A stretch of 64,000 bases of DNA from Candidatus Intricatilinea gracilis (GTDB lineage: Bacteria > Pseudomonadota > Gammaproteobacteria > Burkholderiales > Burkholderiaceae_C). Position numbers and translations under genes: made by a program. The stretch covers positions 248,001 to 312,000 of the forward strand of contig JADJDQ010000021.1 of NCBI GenBank assembly GCA_016702605.1, written 5' to 3'. The notes beneath the pieces were generated by a model. The model was not told where the DNA came from. It ran no database searches and saw only the letters and a list, made by a program, of their open reading frames with translations. Shown piece after piece: positions 27,947 through 35,814 of this stretch (its first letter is position 1; every line of letters starts with the position of its first letter).

Positions 27947-28101
27947 TGGGGCAAAGGCGCTGTGGCGCCTGGTGGATTTCGGGCGGGCGCGATTATGTCA
28001 CCCGCACTTTTCGAACCTCGAGGCAAGTGTGCAGTGCAACGCCGTGCCCGCCGACAGTGCGATACTACCGGGCTTGCATTACTAGCTATCGGCCTGATTC
28101 G

Positions 28102-28121
28102 AACGCCCGACCCCGGGCGTT
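28102..28121 (+). terminator. Hairpin in the ilvI leader
   Basis: AACGCCCG (28102-28109) pairs with CGGGCGTT (28114-28121) around a 4-base loop, followed by TCGTCTTT. It lies 120 bases before ilvI, where a transcription attenuator would be expected. No convincing leader peptide precedes it: the best candidate, a GTG-started 13-codon frame ending at 28084, has only one Ile and two Leu. It may instead be a terminator for upstream transcription. Confidence 0.4.
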
Positions 28122-28241
28122 TCGTCTTTGACCCCCAGGCCCTGAATCCGCCCCACAAGGGTGAGCACACCGTGACGCGGCAGTGCGCGAAGAAGGGCAC
28201 CGATCGATTTTCGTCAGAGAAAACCCGAAAGGTTCACCACC

Positions 28242-30026
28242 ATGGACATGTCTGCAGCAGAACACAAACGCGCCGCATCGGCGCAGGCCGCCCGCGAATC
28301 CCAAACGAACGCTCCCGAGCTGAACGGCTCGGACATCCTCGTACGTTGCCTACAGGCCGAGAACGTCAAGTACATCTGGGGCTACCCCGGTGGCTCGGTC
28401 CTCTACATCTACGACGCGCTGTACAAGCAAGAGACCATCCAGCACGTGCTGGTGCGTCATGAACAGGCGGCGGTGCACGCCGCCGACGGTTACGCGCGCG
28501 CCACAGGTGACGTCGGTGTGGCACTGGTCACCTCCGGCCCGGGTGTGACGAATGCCGTGACGGGCATCGCCACCGCCTACATGGATTCGATCCCCATGGT
28601 TGTCATCACCGGACAGGTGCCGACACCCGCGATCGGCCTGGACGCCTTCCAGGAATGTGACACCGTGGGCATCACCCGCCCGGTCGTGAAGCACAACTTC
28701 CTCGTCAAGGACGTGCGCGACCTGGCGGTCACGCTGAAGAAGGCCTTCCACATCGCACGCACCGGCCGCCCCGGCCCGGTGGTGGTCGACATCCCCAAGG
28801 ACGTGTCGCTCAACAAGACCAGCTTCGTCTATCCCGAGACGGTGGAGATGCGCTCGTACAACCCGGTCAAGAAGGGCCACGGCGGGCAGATCCGCAAGGC
28901 CGTGCAGTTGCTGCTGCAGGCCAAGCGCCCGTACATCTACACCGGCGGCGGCGTGATCCTGGGCAATGCCTCGGCCGAACTGCGCGAGCTGGTCGACCTG
29001 CTGGGTTACCCCTGCACCAACACGCTGATGGGCCTGGGCGCCATGCCGGCCACCGACCCGCGCTTCCTGGGCATGCTGGGCATGCACGGCACCTACGAAG
29101 CCAACATGACGATGCAGAACTGCGACGTCCTGCTGGCGGTGGGCGCACGTTTCGACGACCGTGTCATCGGCAACCCGAAACACTTCGCATCGGTCGAGCG
29201 CAAGATCATTCACATCGACATCGATCCCTCGTCGATCTCCAAACGCGTGAAGGTCGACATCCCGATCGTGGGTGACGTGAAGGACGTGCTGCAGGAGCTG
29301 ATCTCGCAGATCCGCGACAACCAGCAGCGCGCCGACCCTGGCGCCATCAACGCCTGGTGGGCTCAGGTCAATGACTGGCGCAAGCAGGACTGCCTGAAGT
29401 ACAAGCCGTCGACCGAGCTGATCAAGCCGCAGTCGGTGGTCGAGAAGTTGTGGGAACTGACCCGCGGCACCGATTGCTACATCACGTCCGACGTGGGCCA
29501 GCACCAGATGTGGGCAGCGCAGTACTACCGCTTCGACGAGCCGCGCCGCTGGATCAACTCGGGCGGCCTGGGCACCATGGGTGTGGGCCTGCCCTACGCC
29601 ATGGGCATCAAGCTGGCCAAGCCCGACGCGGACGTGTTCTGCATCACCGGCGAAGGCTCGATCCAGATGTGCATCCAGGAGCTCTCGACCTGCCAGCAGT
29701 ACAACACGCCGGTCAAGATCATCTCGCTGAACAACCGCTACCTCGGCATGGTGCGGCAGTGGCAGGAGCTGGACTACAGCAAGCGTTACTCGCACAGCTA
29801 CATGGAAGCGCTGCCCGACTTCGTCAAGCTCGCCGAGGCCTATGGCCACGTCGGCTTGAAGATCGAACGCCCGTCGGATGTGGAGCCCGCGCTCAAGGAA
29901 CTCATCCGCCTGAAGGACCGCACCGTCTTTCTGGACGTGCGTACCGATCAGACCGAAAACGTCTGGCCCATGGTCAAGGCCGGCAAGGGCATCTCCGAGA
30001 TGCTGCTGGGTAGCGAAGAACTCTGA
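28242..30026 (+). CDS. ilvI: Acetolactate synthase large subunit
   Basis: This 594-residue thiamine-diphosphate enzyme condenses pyruvate with pyruvate or 2-ketobutyrate, the first shared step of valine, leucine and isoleucine synthesis. The catalytic Glu region is VRHEQAAVHAADGYARATG, and the central FAD-binding domain and the C-terminal TPP-Mg motif are present. The latter reads TGEGSIQMCIQELST, with GEG in place of the commoner GDG; I recall the same in related Burkholderiales. An N-terminal extension of about 28 residues precedes GSDILVRCLQ. The start at 28242 has GAAAGG upstream. ilvH and ilvC follow on the same strand. Confidence 0.96.
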   Translation: MDMSAAEHKRAASAQAARESQTNAPELNGSDILVRCLQAENVKYIWGYPGGSVLYIYDALYKQETIQHVLVRHEQAAVHAADGYARATGDVGVALVTSGPGVTNAVTGIATAYMDSIPMVVITGQVPTPAIGLDAFQECDTVGITRPVVKHNFLVKDVRDLAVTLKKAFHIARTGRPGPVVVDIPKDVSLNKTSFVYPETVEMRSYNPVKKGHGGQIRKAVQLLLQAKRPYIYTGGGVILGNASAELRELVDLLGYPCTNTLMGLGAMPATDPRFLGMLGMHGTYEANMTMQNCDVLLAVGARFDDRVIGNPKHFASVERKIIHIDIDPSSISKRVKVDIPIVGDVKDVLQELISQIRDNQQRADPGAINAWWAQVNDWRKQDCLKYKPSTELIKPQSVVEKLWELTRGTDCYITSDVGQHQMWAAQYYRFDEPRRWINSGGLGTMGVGLPYAMGIKLAKPDADVFCITGEGSIQMCIQELSTCQQYNTPVKIISLNNRYLGMVRQWQELDYSKRYSHSYMEALPDFVKLAEAYGHVGLKIERPSDVEPALKELIRLKDRTVFLDVRTDQTENVWPMVKAGKGISEMLLGSEEL

Positions 30027-30195
30027 TCCGCACGGTGCCGGGCAAGGTTGGTGGCGTTACCGCGCCGCCGGCAGGCGTCAGGCATTGGTCGGCAGGGCGT
30101 GACCCCGCACATTTCAACTTCGACGAACTGCATACAAGGTGCGCGCCAGGCCGGTGGTTACCGCCGCCGACCGGAGCGTGTGCCAGGAGCACCTC
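30027..30195 (+). promoter_or_regulatory. 169-base ilvI-ilvH spacer, candidate structured leader
   Basis: This gap is unusually long for two subunits of one enzyme. It has two similar segments, GGTGGCGTTACCGCGCCGCC near 30050 and GGTGGTTACCGCCGCCGACC near 30153, each able to fold into a short hairpin around TTA. A conserved ilvH RNA motif of unknown function has been described in Betaproteobacteria, and this spacer is where it would be. I cannot confirm a match to the model by eye. Confidence 0.3.
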
Positions 30196-30687
30196 ATGAA
30201 ACACATCATTGCCCTCTTGCTCGAGAACGAGCCGGGCGCACTTTCGCGCGTCGTGGCGCTGTTTTCGGCGCGTGGCTACAACATCGAGAGCCTCACCGTT
30301 GCGCCGACCGAAGACGCGTCGTTGTCGCGCATGACCATCACGACCACCGGTTCGGACGATGTGATCGAGCAGATCACCAAACACCTGAACCGGCTGATCG
30401 AGGTGGTGAAAGTGGTCGACCTGACCGAGGGCCACTTCACCGCACGTGAACTCATGCTGATCAAGCTGCGCGCCGTGGGCAAGGAGCGCGAGGAGATCAA
30501 GCGCATGGCCGACATCTTCCGCGGTCGCATCATCGACGTCACCGACAAGACCTACACGATCGAACTGACCGGAGATTCCGGCAAGCTCGACGCCTTCATC
30601 GAGGCCGTGGACCGCGCGGCCATCCTCGAAACCGTACGCACCGGTACCAGCGGGATCGGTCGCGGCGAGCGCATCCTGCGTGTTTGA
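30196..30687 (+). CDS. ilvH: Acetolactate synthase small (regulatory) subunit
   Basis: The 163-residue protein begins MKHIIALLLENEPGALSRVV, the ACT domain that binds valine for feedback inhibition. The second half, from about residue 80 (ARELMLIKLRAVGKEREEIK; FRGRIIDVTDKTYTIELTG), is the AHAS small-subunit C-terminal domain that activates the catalytic subunit. The ATG at 30196 has CAGGAG 7-8 bases upstream. It lies between ilvI and ilvC and forms a complex with the ilvI product. Confidence 0.96.
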   Translation: MKHIIALLLENEPGALSRVVALFSARGYNIESLTVAPTEDASLSRMTITTTGSDDVIEQITKHLNRLIEVVKVVDLTEGHFTARELMLIKLRAVGKEREEIKRMADIFRGRIIDVTDKTYTIELTGDSGKLDAFIEAVDRAAILETVRTGTSGIGRGERILRV

Positions 30688-30739
30688 AACCCCCGCCAGT
30701 CATTACGACGACACCATTTAGACGACATTGGAGAACGAC

Positions 30740-31756
30740 ATGAAGGTTTACTACGACAAGGATGCGGATCTGTCCCTCATCAAGGGCAAGAACGTCACCA
30801 TCATCGGCTACGGCTCACAAGGCCATGCCCACGCCCAGAACCTGAACGACAGCGGCGTCAAGGTCACCGTCGGCCTGCGCCGTGGTGGCGCTTCGTGGCT
30901 CAAGGCCGAACGCGCCGGCCTCAAGGTCGCCGAGATCGCCGATGCCGTGAAGAGCGCCGACGTGGTCATGATCCTGTTGCCCGACGAGCAGATTGCCGCC
31001 GTGTACAACGCCGAAGTCGGCCCCAACCTCAAGGCCGGTGCCTCGCTGGCTTTCGCCCACGGCTTCAACGTGCATTACGGCCAGGTCGTGCCGCGCGACG
31101 ACATCGACGTGTGGATGGTCGCCCCCAAGGCGCCCGGCCACACGGTGCGCAACACCTACACGCAAGGCGGCGGTGTGCCCCACCTGATCGCCGTGCACGC
31201 CGACAAGACCGGCAAGGCGCGTGACCTGGCACTGAGCTATGCGGCGGCCAACGGCGGCGGCAAGGCCGGCATCATCGAGACCAACTTCCGCGAAGAGACC
31301 GAGACCGACCTGTTCGGTGAACAGGCTGTGTTGTGTGGCGGCACCGTCGAGCTGATCAAGGCGGGTTTCGAGACCCTGGTGGAAGCCGGCTACGCGCCCG
31401 AGATGGCCTACTTCGAGTGTCTGCACGAGTTGAAGCTGATCGTCGACCTGATCTATGAAGGCGGCATCGCCAACATGAACTACTCGATCAGCAACAACGC
31501 CGAATACGGCGAGTACGTGACCGGCCCGCGCATCGTCACCGAAGACACCAAGAACGCCATGCGTCAGTGCCTGAAGGACATCCAGACCGGTGAATACGCC
31601 AAGAGCTTCATCCTCGAGAACAAGGCCAACGCACCGACGCTGCTGTCGCGCCGTCGCCTGACGGCCGAGCACGACATCGAGGTCGTGGGCGAGAAGCTGC
31701 GCGCCATGATGCCCTGGATCAAGGCCAACAAGCTGGTCGACAAGAGCCGCAACTGA
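30740..31756 (+). CDS. ilvC: Ketol-acid reductoisomerase (class I, NADP)
   Basis: The 338-residue length is that of the short class I enzyme. GYGSQGHAHAQNLNDSGVKV is the Rossmann nucleotide-binding loop, and VGLRRGGASW supplies the Arg/Ser residues contacting the NADPH phosphate. AHGFNVHYGQVVPR, NFREETETDLFGEQ and the metal-binding Asp and Glu residues of the C-terminal knot are present. It converts acetolactate or acetohydroxybutyrate to the dihydroxy acids. GGAG lies just before the ATG at 30740. It is 52 bases from ilvH, in the same operon. Confidence 0.97.
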   Translation: MKVYYDKDADLSLIKGKNVTIIGYGSQGHAHAQNLNDSGVKVTVGLRRGGASWLKAERAGLKVAEIADAVKSADVVMILLPDEQIAAVYNAEVGPNLKAGASLAFAHGFNVHYGQVVPRDDIDVWMVAPKAPGHTVRNTYTQGGGVPHLIAVHADKTGKARDLALSYAAANGGGKAGIIETNFREETETDLFGEQAVLCGGTVELIKAGFETLVEAGYAPEMAYFECLHELKLIVDLIYEGGIANMNYSISNNAEYGEYVTGPRIVTEDTKNAMRQCLKDIQTGEYAKSFILENKANAPTLLSRRRLTAEHDIEVVGEKLRAMMPWIKANKLVDKSRN

Positions 31757-31793
31757 TCGCCACGACCCGACACGTCGCGCTATCCTGCCGCAG

Positions 31794-32618
31794 ATGAACG
31801 AAGACCTCAGGCCCCATGAGGACGACGAACCAATCGTCGTCCGGCCACGCCGCAAGGGCATCTACGTGTTGCCCAACGCGATCACCTTGTCGGCGCTGTT
31901 CTCGGGCTTCTACGGCATCGTGATGGCGATGAACGGGCGCTTCGAGGTGTCCGTGGTCGCCATCCTGTGTGCGGCGGTGCTCGACAGTCTGGACGGCCGT
32001 GTGGCCCGCATGACGAACTCGCAAAGCGCGTTCGGCGAGCAGATGGACAGCCTGTGCGACATGGTGAGTTTCGGCGCCGCGCCGGCACTCATCATCTACA
32101 TCTGGGGCCTCAAGGATCTGGGCAAGGCGGGCTGGATACCGGCCTTCGTCTACATCTCGGGTGCGGCACTGCGGCTGGCGCGGTTCAACGTCAACATCGG
32201 TGTGGTCGACAAGCGCTTCTTTCAGGGCTTGCCGAGCCCGGCCGCAGCGGCCCTGGTGATGGGGCTGATCTGGGTGATGGACGACGCGGGCCTCAAGGGC
32301 GCGACCAAGATCGACTGGCTGGCCTGGAGCGCCTTTGGCGTGACCCTGTTTGCCGGCCTGTCGATGGTGACGAATGCCCCGTTCTACAGCTTCAAGGTCG
32401 TGGGTGGCCGACGCACCGTGCCATTCGTGGTGATCGTGGCCATCGCCTTGGGCATCGCACTTATCAGCCTGGACCCACCGCGCGTTTTGTTTGCGATCTT
32501 CTGTGCCTATGGCTTGTCGGGCTATGTGATCTACGCATGGCGCAAGACCAAGGGCCGGCCGACGAGCGTGATCGCCATGTCGACCGATGACCCGGACGAA
32601 CAGGGCCTGCACCGCTGA
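31794..32618 (+). CDS. pssA: CDP-diacylglycerol-serine O-phosphatidyltransferase
   Basis: The 274-residue membrane protein carries the CDP-alcohol phosphotransferase signature DG-x2-AR-x8-G-x3-D-x3-D, seen as SLDGRVARMT, AFGEQMDSLCDMVSFG at about residue 65-90. About seven or eight hydrophobic helices are present (YVLPNAITLSALFSGFYGIV first). It makes phosphatidylserine from CDP-diacylglycerol and serine, the route to phosphatidylethanolamine. In many relatives a phosphatidylserine decarboxylase gene (psd) lies between ilvC and pssA; here the gap is only 37 bases, so psd must be elsewhere. Confidence 0.94.
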   Translation: MNEDLRPHEDDEPIVVRPRRKGIYVLPNAITLSALFSGFYGIVMAMNGRFEVSVVAILCAAVLDSLDGRVARMTNSQSAFGEQMDSLCDMVSFGAAPALIIYIWGLKDLGKAGWIPAFVYISGAALRLARFNVNIGVVDKRFFQGLPSPAAAALVMGLIWVMDDAGLKGATKIDWLAWSAFGVTLFAGLSMVTNAPFYSFKVVGGRRTVPFVVIVAIALGIALISLDPPRVLFAIFCAYGLSGYVIYAWRKTKGRPTSVIAMSTDDPDEQGLHR

Positions 32619-32680
32619 GCCCTGCTCGGCGGGCATGTCTGCTTGTAGGGGTCGATCTGCCCAAGGCAGCACGAGTCGCG

Positions 32681-32689
32681 TGGTATATT
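32681..32689 (+). promoter_or_regulatory. Extended -10 promoter of the leuA leader
   Basis: TGGTATATT is an extended -10 element (TGn plus TATATT) in otherwise GC-rich DNA. No -35 hexamer lies at 16-18 bases upstream, which an extended -10 can tolerate. Transcription would start about 7 bases on, almost at the leader ATG at 32696, so the leader peptide may be translated from a leaderless mRNA. Confidence 0.6.
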
Positions 32690-32695
32690 GAACCC

Positions 32696-32755
32696 ATGGC
32701 TTTCATCCGCGCCCTTCTACCGCTGCTTCTTCTAGGAGTGCCACGGGCGCGCTGA
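32696..32755 (+). CDS. leuL: leuA leader peptide (leucine attenuator)
   Basis: A 19-codon frame reads MAFIRALLPLLLLGVPRAR and then TGA. Six of 19 residues are leucine, five within seven codons (7, 8, 10-13), and the codons are CTT, CTA, CTG, CTT, CTT, CTA. CTT and CTA are rare in this genome, where CTG and CTC dominate, so ribosome stalling at low charged tRNA-Leu would be sensitive. A strong terminator hairpin begins 27 bases after the stop and leuA 100 bases after. This is the layout of classical translation-coupled attenuation. There is no ribosome-binding site before the ATG, which fits a leaderless start. Confidence 0.75.
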   Translation: MAFIRALLPLLLLGVPRAR

Positions 32756-32781
32756 TCAGCTGTATCCACGTTTTCTCGATC

Positions 32782-32814
32782 AACGGCCCGCCTTGCGCAA
32801 CGCAGCGGGCCGTT
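32782..32814 (+). terminator. leuL: Attenuator terminator before leuA
   Basis: AACGGCCCGC (32782-32791) pairs perfectly over 10 bp with GCGGGCCGTT (32805-32814); the 13-base loop itself contains TTGCGCAA. GTCATTT follows. It lies between the leucine-rich leader peptide and leuA. A competing anti-terminator could involve the palindrome GCTGATCAGC at 32751-32760, which overlaps the leader stop codon, but I could not fix the alternative pairing by eye. Confidence 0.7.
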
Positions 32815-32854
32815 GTCATTTCGGGGCCGCGTTGCTGAATCTTCGGAGACTTAC

Positions 32855-34396
32855 ATGAGCGACAAGCTGATCATTTTCGACACCACCTTGCGTGACGGCG
32901 AGCAATCACCCGGCGCCTCGATGACACGCGACGAGAAGCTGCGTATTGCCCGTCAGCTCGAGCGCCTGAAGGTCGATGTGATCGAGGCTGGCTTTGCGGC
33001 GTCCAGCAATGGTGATTTCGAGGCGGTCAAGGCGATTGCCGCGGCCATCAAGGATTCGACCGTGTGTTCGCTGGCGCGCGCCAACGACCGCGACATCGCA
33101 CGTGCGGCCGAGGCCCTGCAAGGTGCGAAGTCGGCGCGTATCCACACCTTCATTGCCACCAGTGCGCTGCACATGGAGAAGAAGCTGCGCATGACGCCCG
33201 ATCAGGTGCATGAACAAGCCCGGCTGGCGGTGCGTTTTGCGCGCAACCTGTGTGGCGACGTCGAGTTTTCGCCCGAAGACGGCTATCGATCGGACATCGA
33301 TTTTCTCTGTCGCGTGCTCGAAACCGTGATCGACGAAGGTGCGACCACGCTCAACATCCCCGACACCGTCGGATATGCCATCCCCGAGTTGTACGGTGAG
33401 TTCATCAAGACGCTGCGCGAGCGTGTGCCCAATTCGGACAAGGCGATCTGGTCCGTGCATTGCCACAACGACCTGGGCATGGCGGTGGCCAATTCACTGG
33501 CGGGTGTGAAGCTCGGCGGTGCACGTCAGATCGAATGCACCATCAACGGCCTGGGTGAACGCGCTGGCAACTGTTCGCTCGAAGAAGTGGTGATGGCTGT
33601 GCGCACGCGGCGTGACTACTTCGGGCTCGAACTCGGCATCGATGCCACCCAGATCGTGCCGGCCTCGCGTCTGGTCAGCCACACCACTGGTTTCCTGGTT
33701 CAGCCCAACAAGGCCGTGGTGGGAGCCAACGCCTTCGCGCATGCTTCGGGCATCCATCAGGACGGCGTGCTCAAGGCGCGCGACACCTACGAGATCATGC
33801 GTGCCGAAGACGTGGGTTGGAGCGCCAACAAGATCGTGCTGGGCAAACTCTCGGGCCGCAACGCCTTCAAGCAGCGGGTGCAGGACCTGGGCATCGCGCT
33901 CGAATCAGAGGCCGATATCAATGGTGCCTTCCTGAAGTTCAAGGATCTGGCCGACCGCAAGAGCGAGATCTTCGACGAGGACATCCTCGCCTTGTTCAGC
34001 GCCGATGCGGCCGGGCAGGAGAGTGAGCACTATCGCCTTCTAGCCTTGTCACAGCAGTCCGAAATGGGCGAGCGCCCCCAGGCCAAGGTGGCCTTTGCCG
34101 CCGGCGCCGTCGAGCATCACGCCGAGGCGCAGGGCAACGGGCCGGTCGACGCGAGCATCAAGGCGATCGAGTCCAAGATCGAAAGCGGCGCCGAATTGTT
34201 GTTGTATTCGGTCAATGCCATCACCTCGGGGTCGACAGAATCTCAAGGTGAAGTGACGGTCAGGCTGCAACTCGGCGGCCGTGTCGTCAACGGCGTGGGT
34301 GCCGACCCCGACATCGTCGTGGCTTCTGCCAAGGCGTATCTCGCGGCGCTTAACAAGTTGCACAGCAAAGCTGAGCGGGTGGCCGCCCAAGGTTGA
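32855..34396 (+). CDS. leuA: 2-isopropylmalate synthase
   Basis: The 513-residue enzyme makes the first committed step of leucine synthesis, joining 2-ketoisovalerate with acetyl-CoA. FDTTLRDGEQSPGASMT at residue 9 is the HMGL-like start with the metal-binding Asp. VHCHNDLGMAVANSLAGV holds the His-His metal site, and GERAGNCSLEEV is the second signature. The C-terminal part from about residue 395 is the LeuA dimer/allosteric domain that binds leucine. The ATG at 32855 has CGGAG upstream. Regulation is probably double: leucine feedback on the enzyme and attenuation at the leader just upstream. Confidence 0.96.
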   Translation: MSDKLIIFDTTLRDGEQSPGASMTRDEKLRIARQLERLKVDVIEAGFAASSNGDFEAVKAIAAAIKDSTVCSLARANDRDIARAAEALQGAKSARIHTFIATSALHMEKKLRMTPDQVHEQARLAVRFARNLCGDVEFSPEDGYRSDIDFLCRVLETVIDEGATTLNIPDTVGYAIPELYGEFIKTLRERVPNSDKAIWSVHCHNDLGMAVANSLAGVKLGGARQIECTINGLGERAGNCSLEEVVMAVRTRRDYFGLELGIDATQIVPASRLVSHTTGFLVQPNKAVVGANAFAHASGIHQDGVLKARDTYEIMRAEDVGWSANKIVLGKLSGRNAFKQRVQDLGIALESEADINGAFLKFKDLADRKSEIFDEDILALFSADAAGQESEHYRLLALSQQSEMGERPQAKVAFAAGAVEHHAEAQGNGPVDASIKAIESKIESGAELLLYSVNAITSGSTESQGEVTVRLQLGGRVVNGVGADPDIVVASAKAYLAALNKLHSKAERVAAQG

Positions 34397-34405
34397 TCGA
34401 GATCA

Positions 34406-34430
34406 TGCACCCCCGTCTTCGGGGGGTGCA
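34406..34430 (+). terminator. Hairpin after leuA
   Basis: TGCACCCCC (34406-34414) pairs with GGGGGTGCA (34422-34430) around a 7-base loop, 9 bases after the leuA stop. GGGCGG follows, not a T-run. Confidence 0.5.
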
Positions 34431-34464
34431 GGGCGGATCTGAAAAAATGCGTGAAATCAAGGCC

Positions 34465-34493
34465 TTGCTGCATATTTTCAGATCCCATAGACT
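34465..34493 (+). promoter_or_regulatory. Possible sigma-70 promoter of the carboxypeptidase gene
   Basis: TTGCTG (34465-34470) and TAGACT (34488-34493) are 17 bases apart in the only AT-rich patch (34441-34490) between leuA and the peptidase gene. Matches are TTG-weighted 4/6 and 4/6. Confidence 0.35.
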
Positions 34494-34578
34494 CGCCCCA
34501 GCCTTGTGACTGACTGTGTCCTAGGCGTAATCAAGGTTTCCGAACGGTGGGGCGTTTCCAGTGCGGCAGTATTTGCAA

Positions 34579-35733
34579 ATGAGTGTGTGGGTTCGCCGAT
34601 GTGTAGGTCTGGCGGTGCTCGCTTTTGCGCCACTGGGCTTCGCCCACGCTCAAGACGCGGAAAAAGCCGAAGAACCCGGCACCGTCACGACAGAGGTGGT
34701 CGTGCCAGTACTGACGATGGAGTCACTGACGCAAGGAGTTGCTGCGCCGGCGTCTGCGCCTGCTTATGAAGCCCCCGCGTCGCATATCGAAATGCCCGCG
34801 GCTGCCAGTCGACCGGTGGTGTTGCCAGCCCGACGCAACCCTGGTGAGGTGCGCAACGTGTCGTTCGGGCGCATCGAAGGCCTACACGAGACGCGCGACG
34901 CGCTTGCTCTCAAGTCCAGTGTTGCCCTGGTGCTCGACCAGGACACCTCCGAGGTGTTGTTCAGCAAGAACACCCAGGCGGTCTTGCCGATCGCCTCACT
35001 GACCAAGCTGATGACCGGCCTGATCGTGGTCGAAGCGGGCTTGCCACTGGACGAAGTGATAGAAATTTCCGCGGATGACGTCGACACCGAAAAGTTCAGT
35101 CGTTCGTATCTGCGTGTGGGCACGCGCCTCACCCGCGGCGAGATGCTTCATCTGGCGCTGATGTCATCCGAGAACCGCGCCGCACATGCGCTGGGGCGCT
35201 ACTACCCCGGCGGACTCGACGCCTTTGTCGACGCCATGAATCGCAAAGCGCAGGCGCTGGGCATGAAGGACACGAGTTACGTCGAGCCGACCGGCTTGTC
35301 GAGCCGCAACCAGTCCACCGCGCCCGACCTGGCTCGTCTGGTCCAGGCGGCCTCTGGCCATGCCCTGATTCGCGATCTGTCGACGTCTCCGGAGTCGCGT
35401 TTCGCCGTCGGTCGTCGCACCTTGCAGTTCCGCAACACTAATGGCTTGGTGCGCAACCCCTCGTGGGAAATCGGCCTGCAGAAGACTGGCTACATCGTCG
35501 AAGCCGGGCGCTGCCTGGTGATGCAGGCCAGCATGGCCGGACGCAAGCTGATCATGGTTTTCCTCGACTCGACCGGGAAGAACTCGCGGCTCGGTGATGC
35601 GGAGCGGGTGCGTCACTGGATCGAACACGATGGGCAACTGCCTCACGCGGTGGCGCCGAGATCGTCGTCCGTGCGCAAACCGGCGTCGGGTGCCAGCAAG
35701 TCGTCGCGCAAGCGTCGCGCGCCCCGCTCTTGA
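34579..35733 (+). CDS. pbpG: D-alanyl-D-alanine endopeptidase/carboxypeptidase (PBP7/PbpG type)
   Basis: The 384-residue exported serine peptidase has a signal peptide in residues 1-27 (VGLAVLAFAPLGFAHA-Q). A Val/Ala/Pro-rich spacer of about 70 residues leads to the penicillin-binding domain. The three active-site motifs are in order and well spaced: SLTK at 140-143, SEN at 197-199 and KTG at 302-304. The C terminus ends in a very basic Ser/Arg/Lys tail (VRKPASGASKSSRKRRAPRS). PBP7-type enzymes cleave D-Ala-mDAP cross-links in murein. A GTG at 34561 could also be the start; the ATG at 34579 gives the cleaner signal peptide. Confidence 0.9.
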   Translation: MSVWVRRCVGLAVLAFAPLGFAHAQDAEKAEEPGTVTTEVVVPVLTMESLTQGVAAPASAPAYEAPASHIEMPAAASRPVVLPARRNPGEVRNVSFGRIEGLHETRDALALKSSVALVLDQDTSEVLFSKNTQAVLPIASLTKLMTGLIVVEAGLPLDEVIEISADDVDTEKFSRSYLRVGTRLTRGEMLHLALMSSENRAAHALGRYYPGGLDAFVDAMNRKAQALGMKDTSYVEPTGLSSRNQSTAPDLARLVQAASGHALIRDLSTSPESRFAVGRRTLQFRNTNGLVRNPSWEIGLQKTGYIVEAGRCLVMQASMAGRKLIMVFLDSTGKNSRLGDAERVRHWIEHDGQLPHAVAPRSSSVRKPASGASKSSRKRRAPRS

Positions 35734-35814
35734 TCAAGCTGCCGCGCCGGCTCGACTCGTGCGAGCCGAGCACTTTGCAGGCAGGGGCGATTTGGATCTC
35801 GGCATGAGGGGCGG

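Noticed and set aside
28060..28125. tRNA-like GATTCGAAC segment upstream of ilvI
   Set aside because: The T-loop-like string has no matching T-stem, acceptor stem or anticodon arm on either strand.
27995..28250. Leu/Ile-containing frame across the ilvI leader (TGLALLAIGLI), considered as a leader peptide
   Set aside because: It does not stop before the hairpin and runs into ilvI, so it cannot work as a classical leader peptide.
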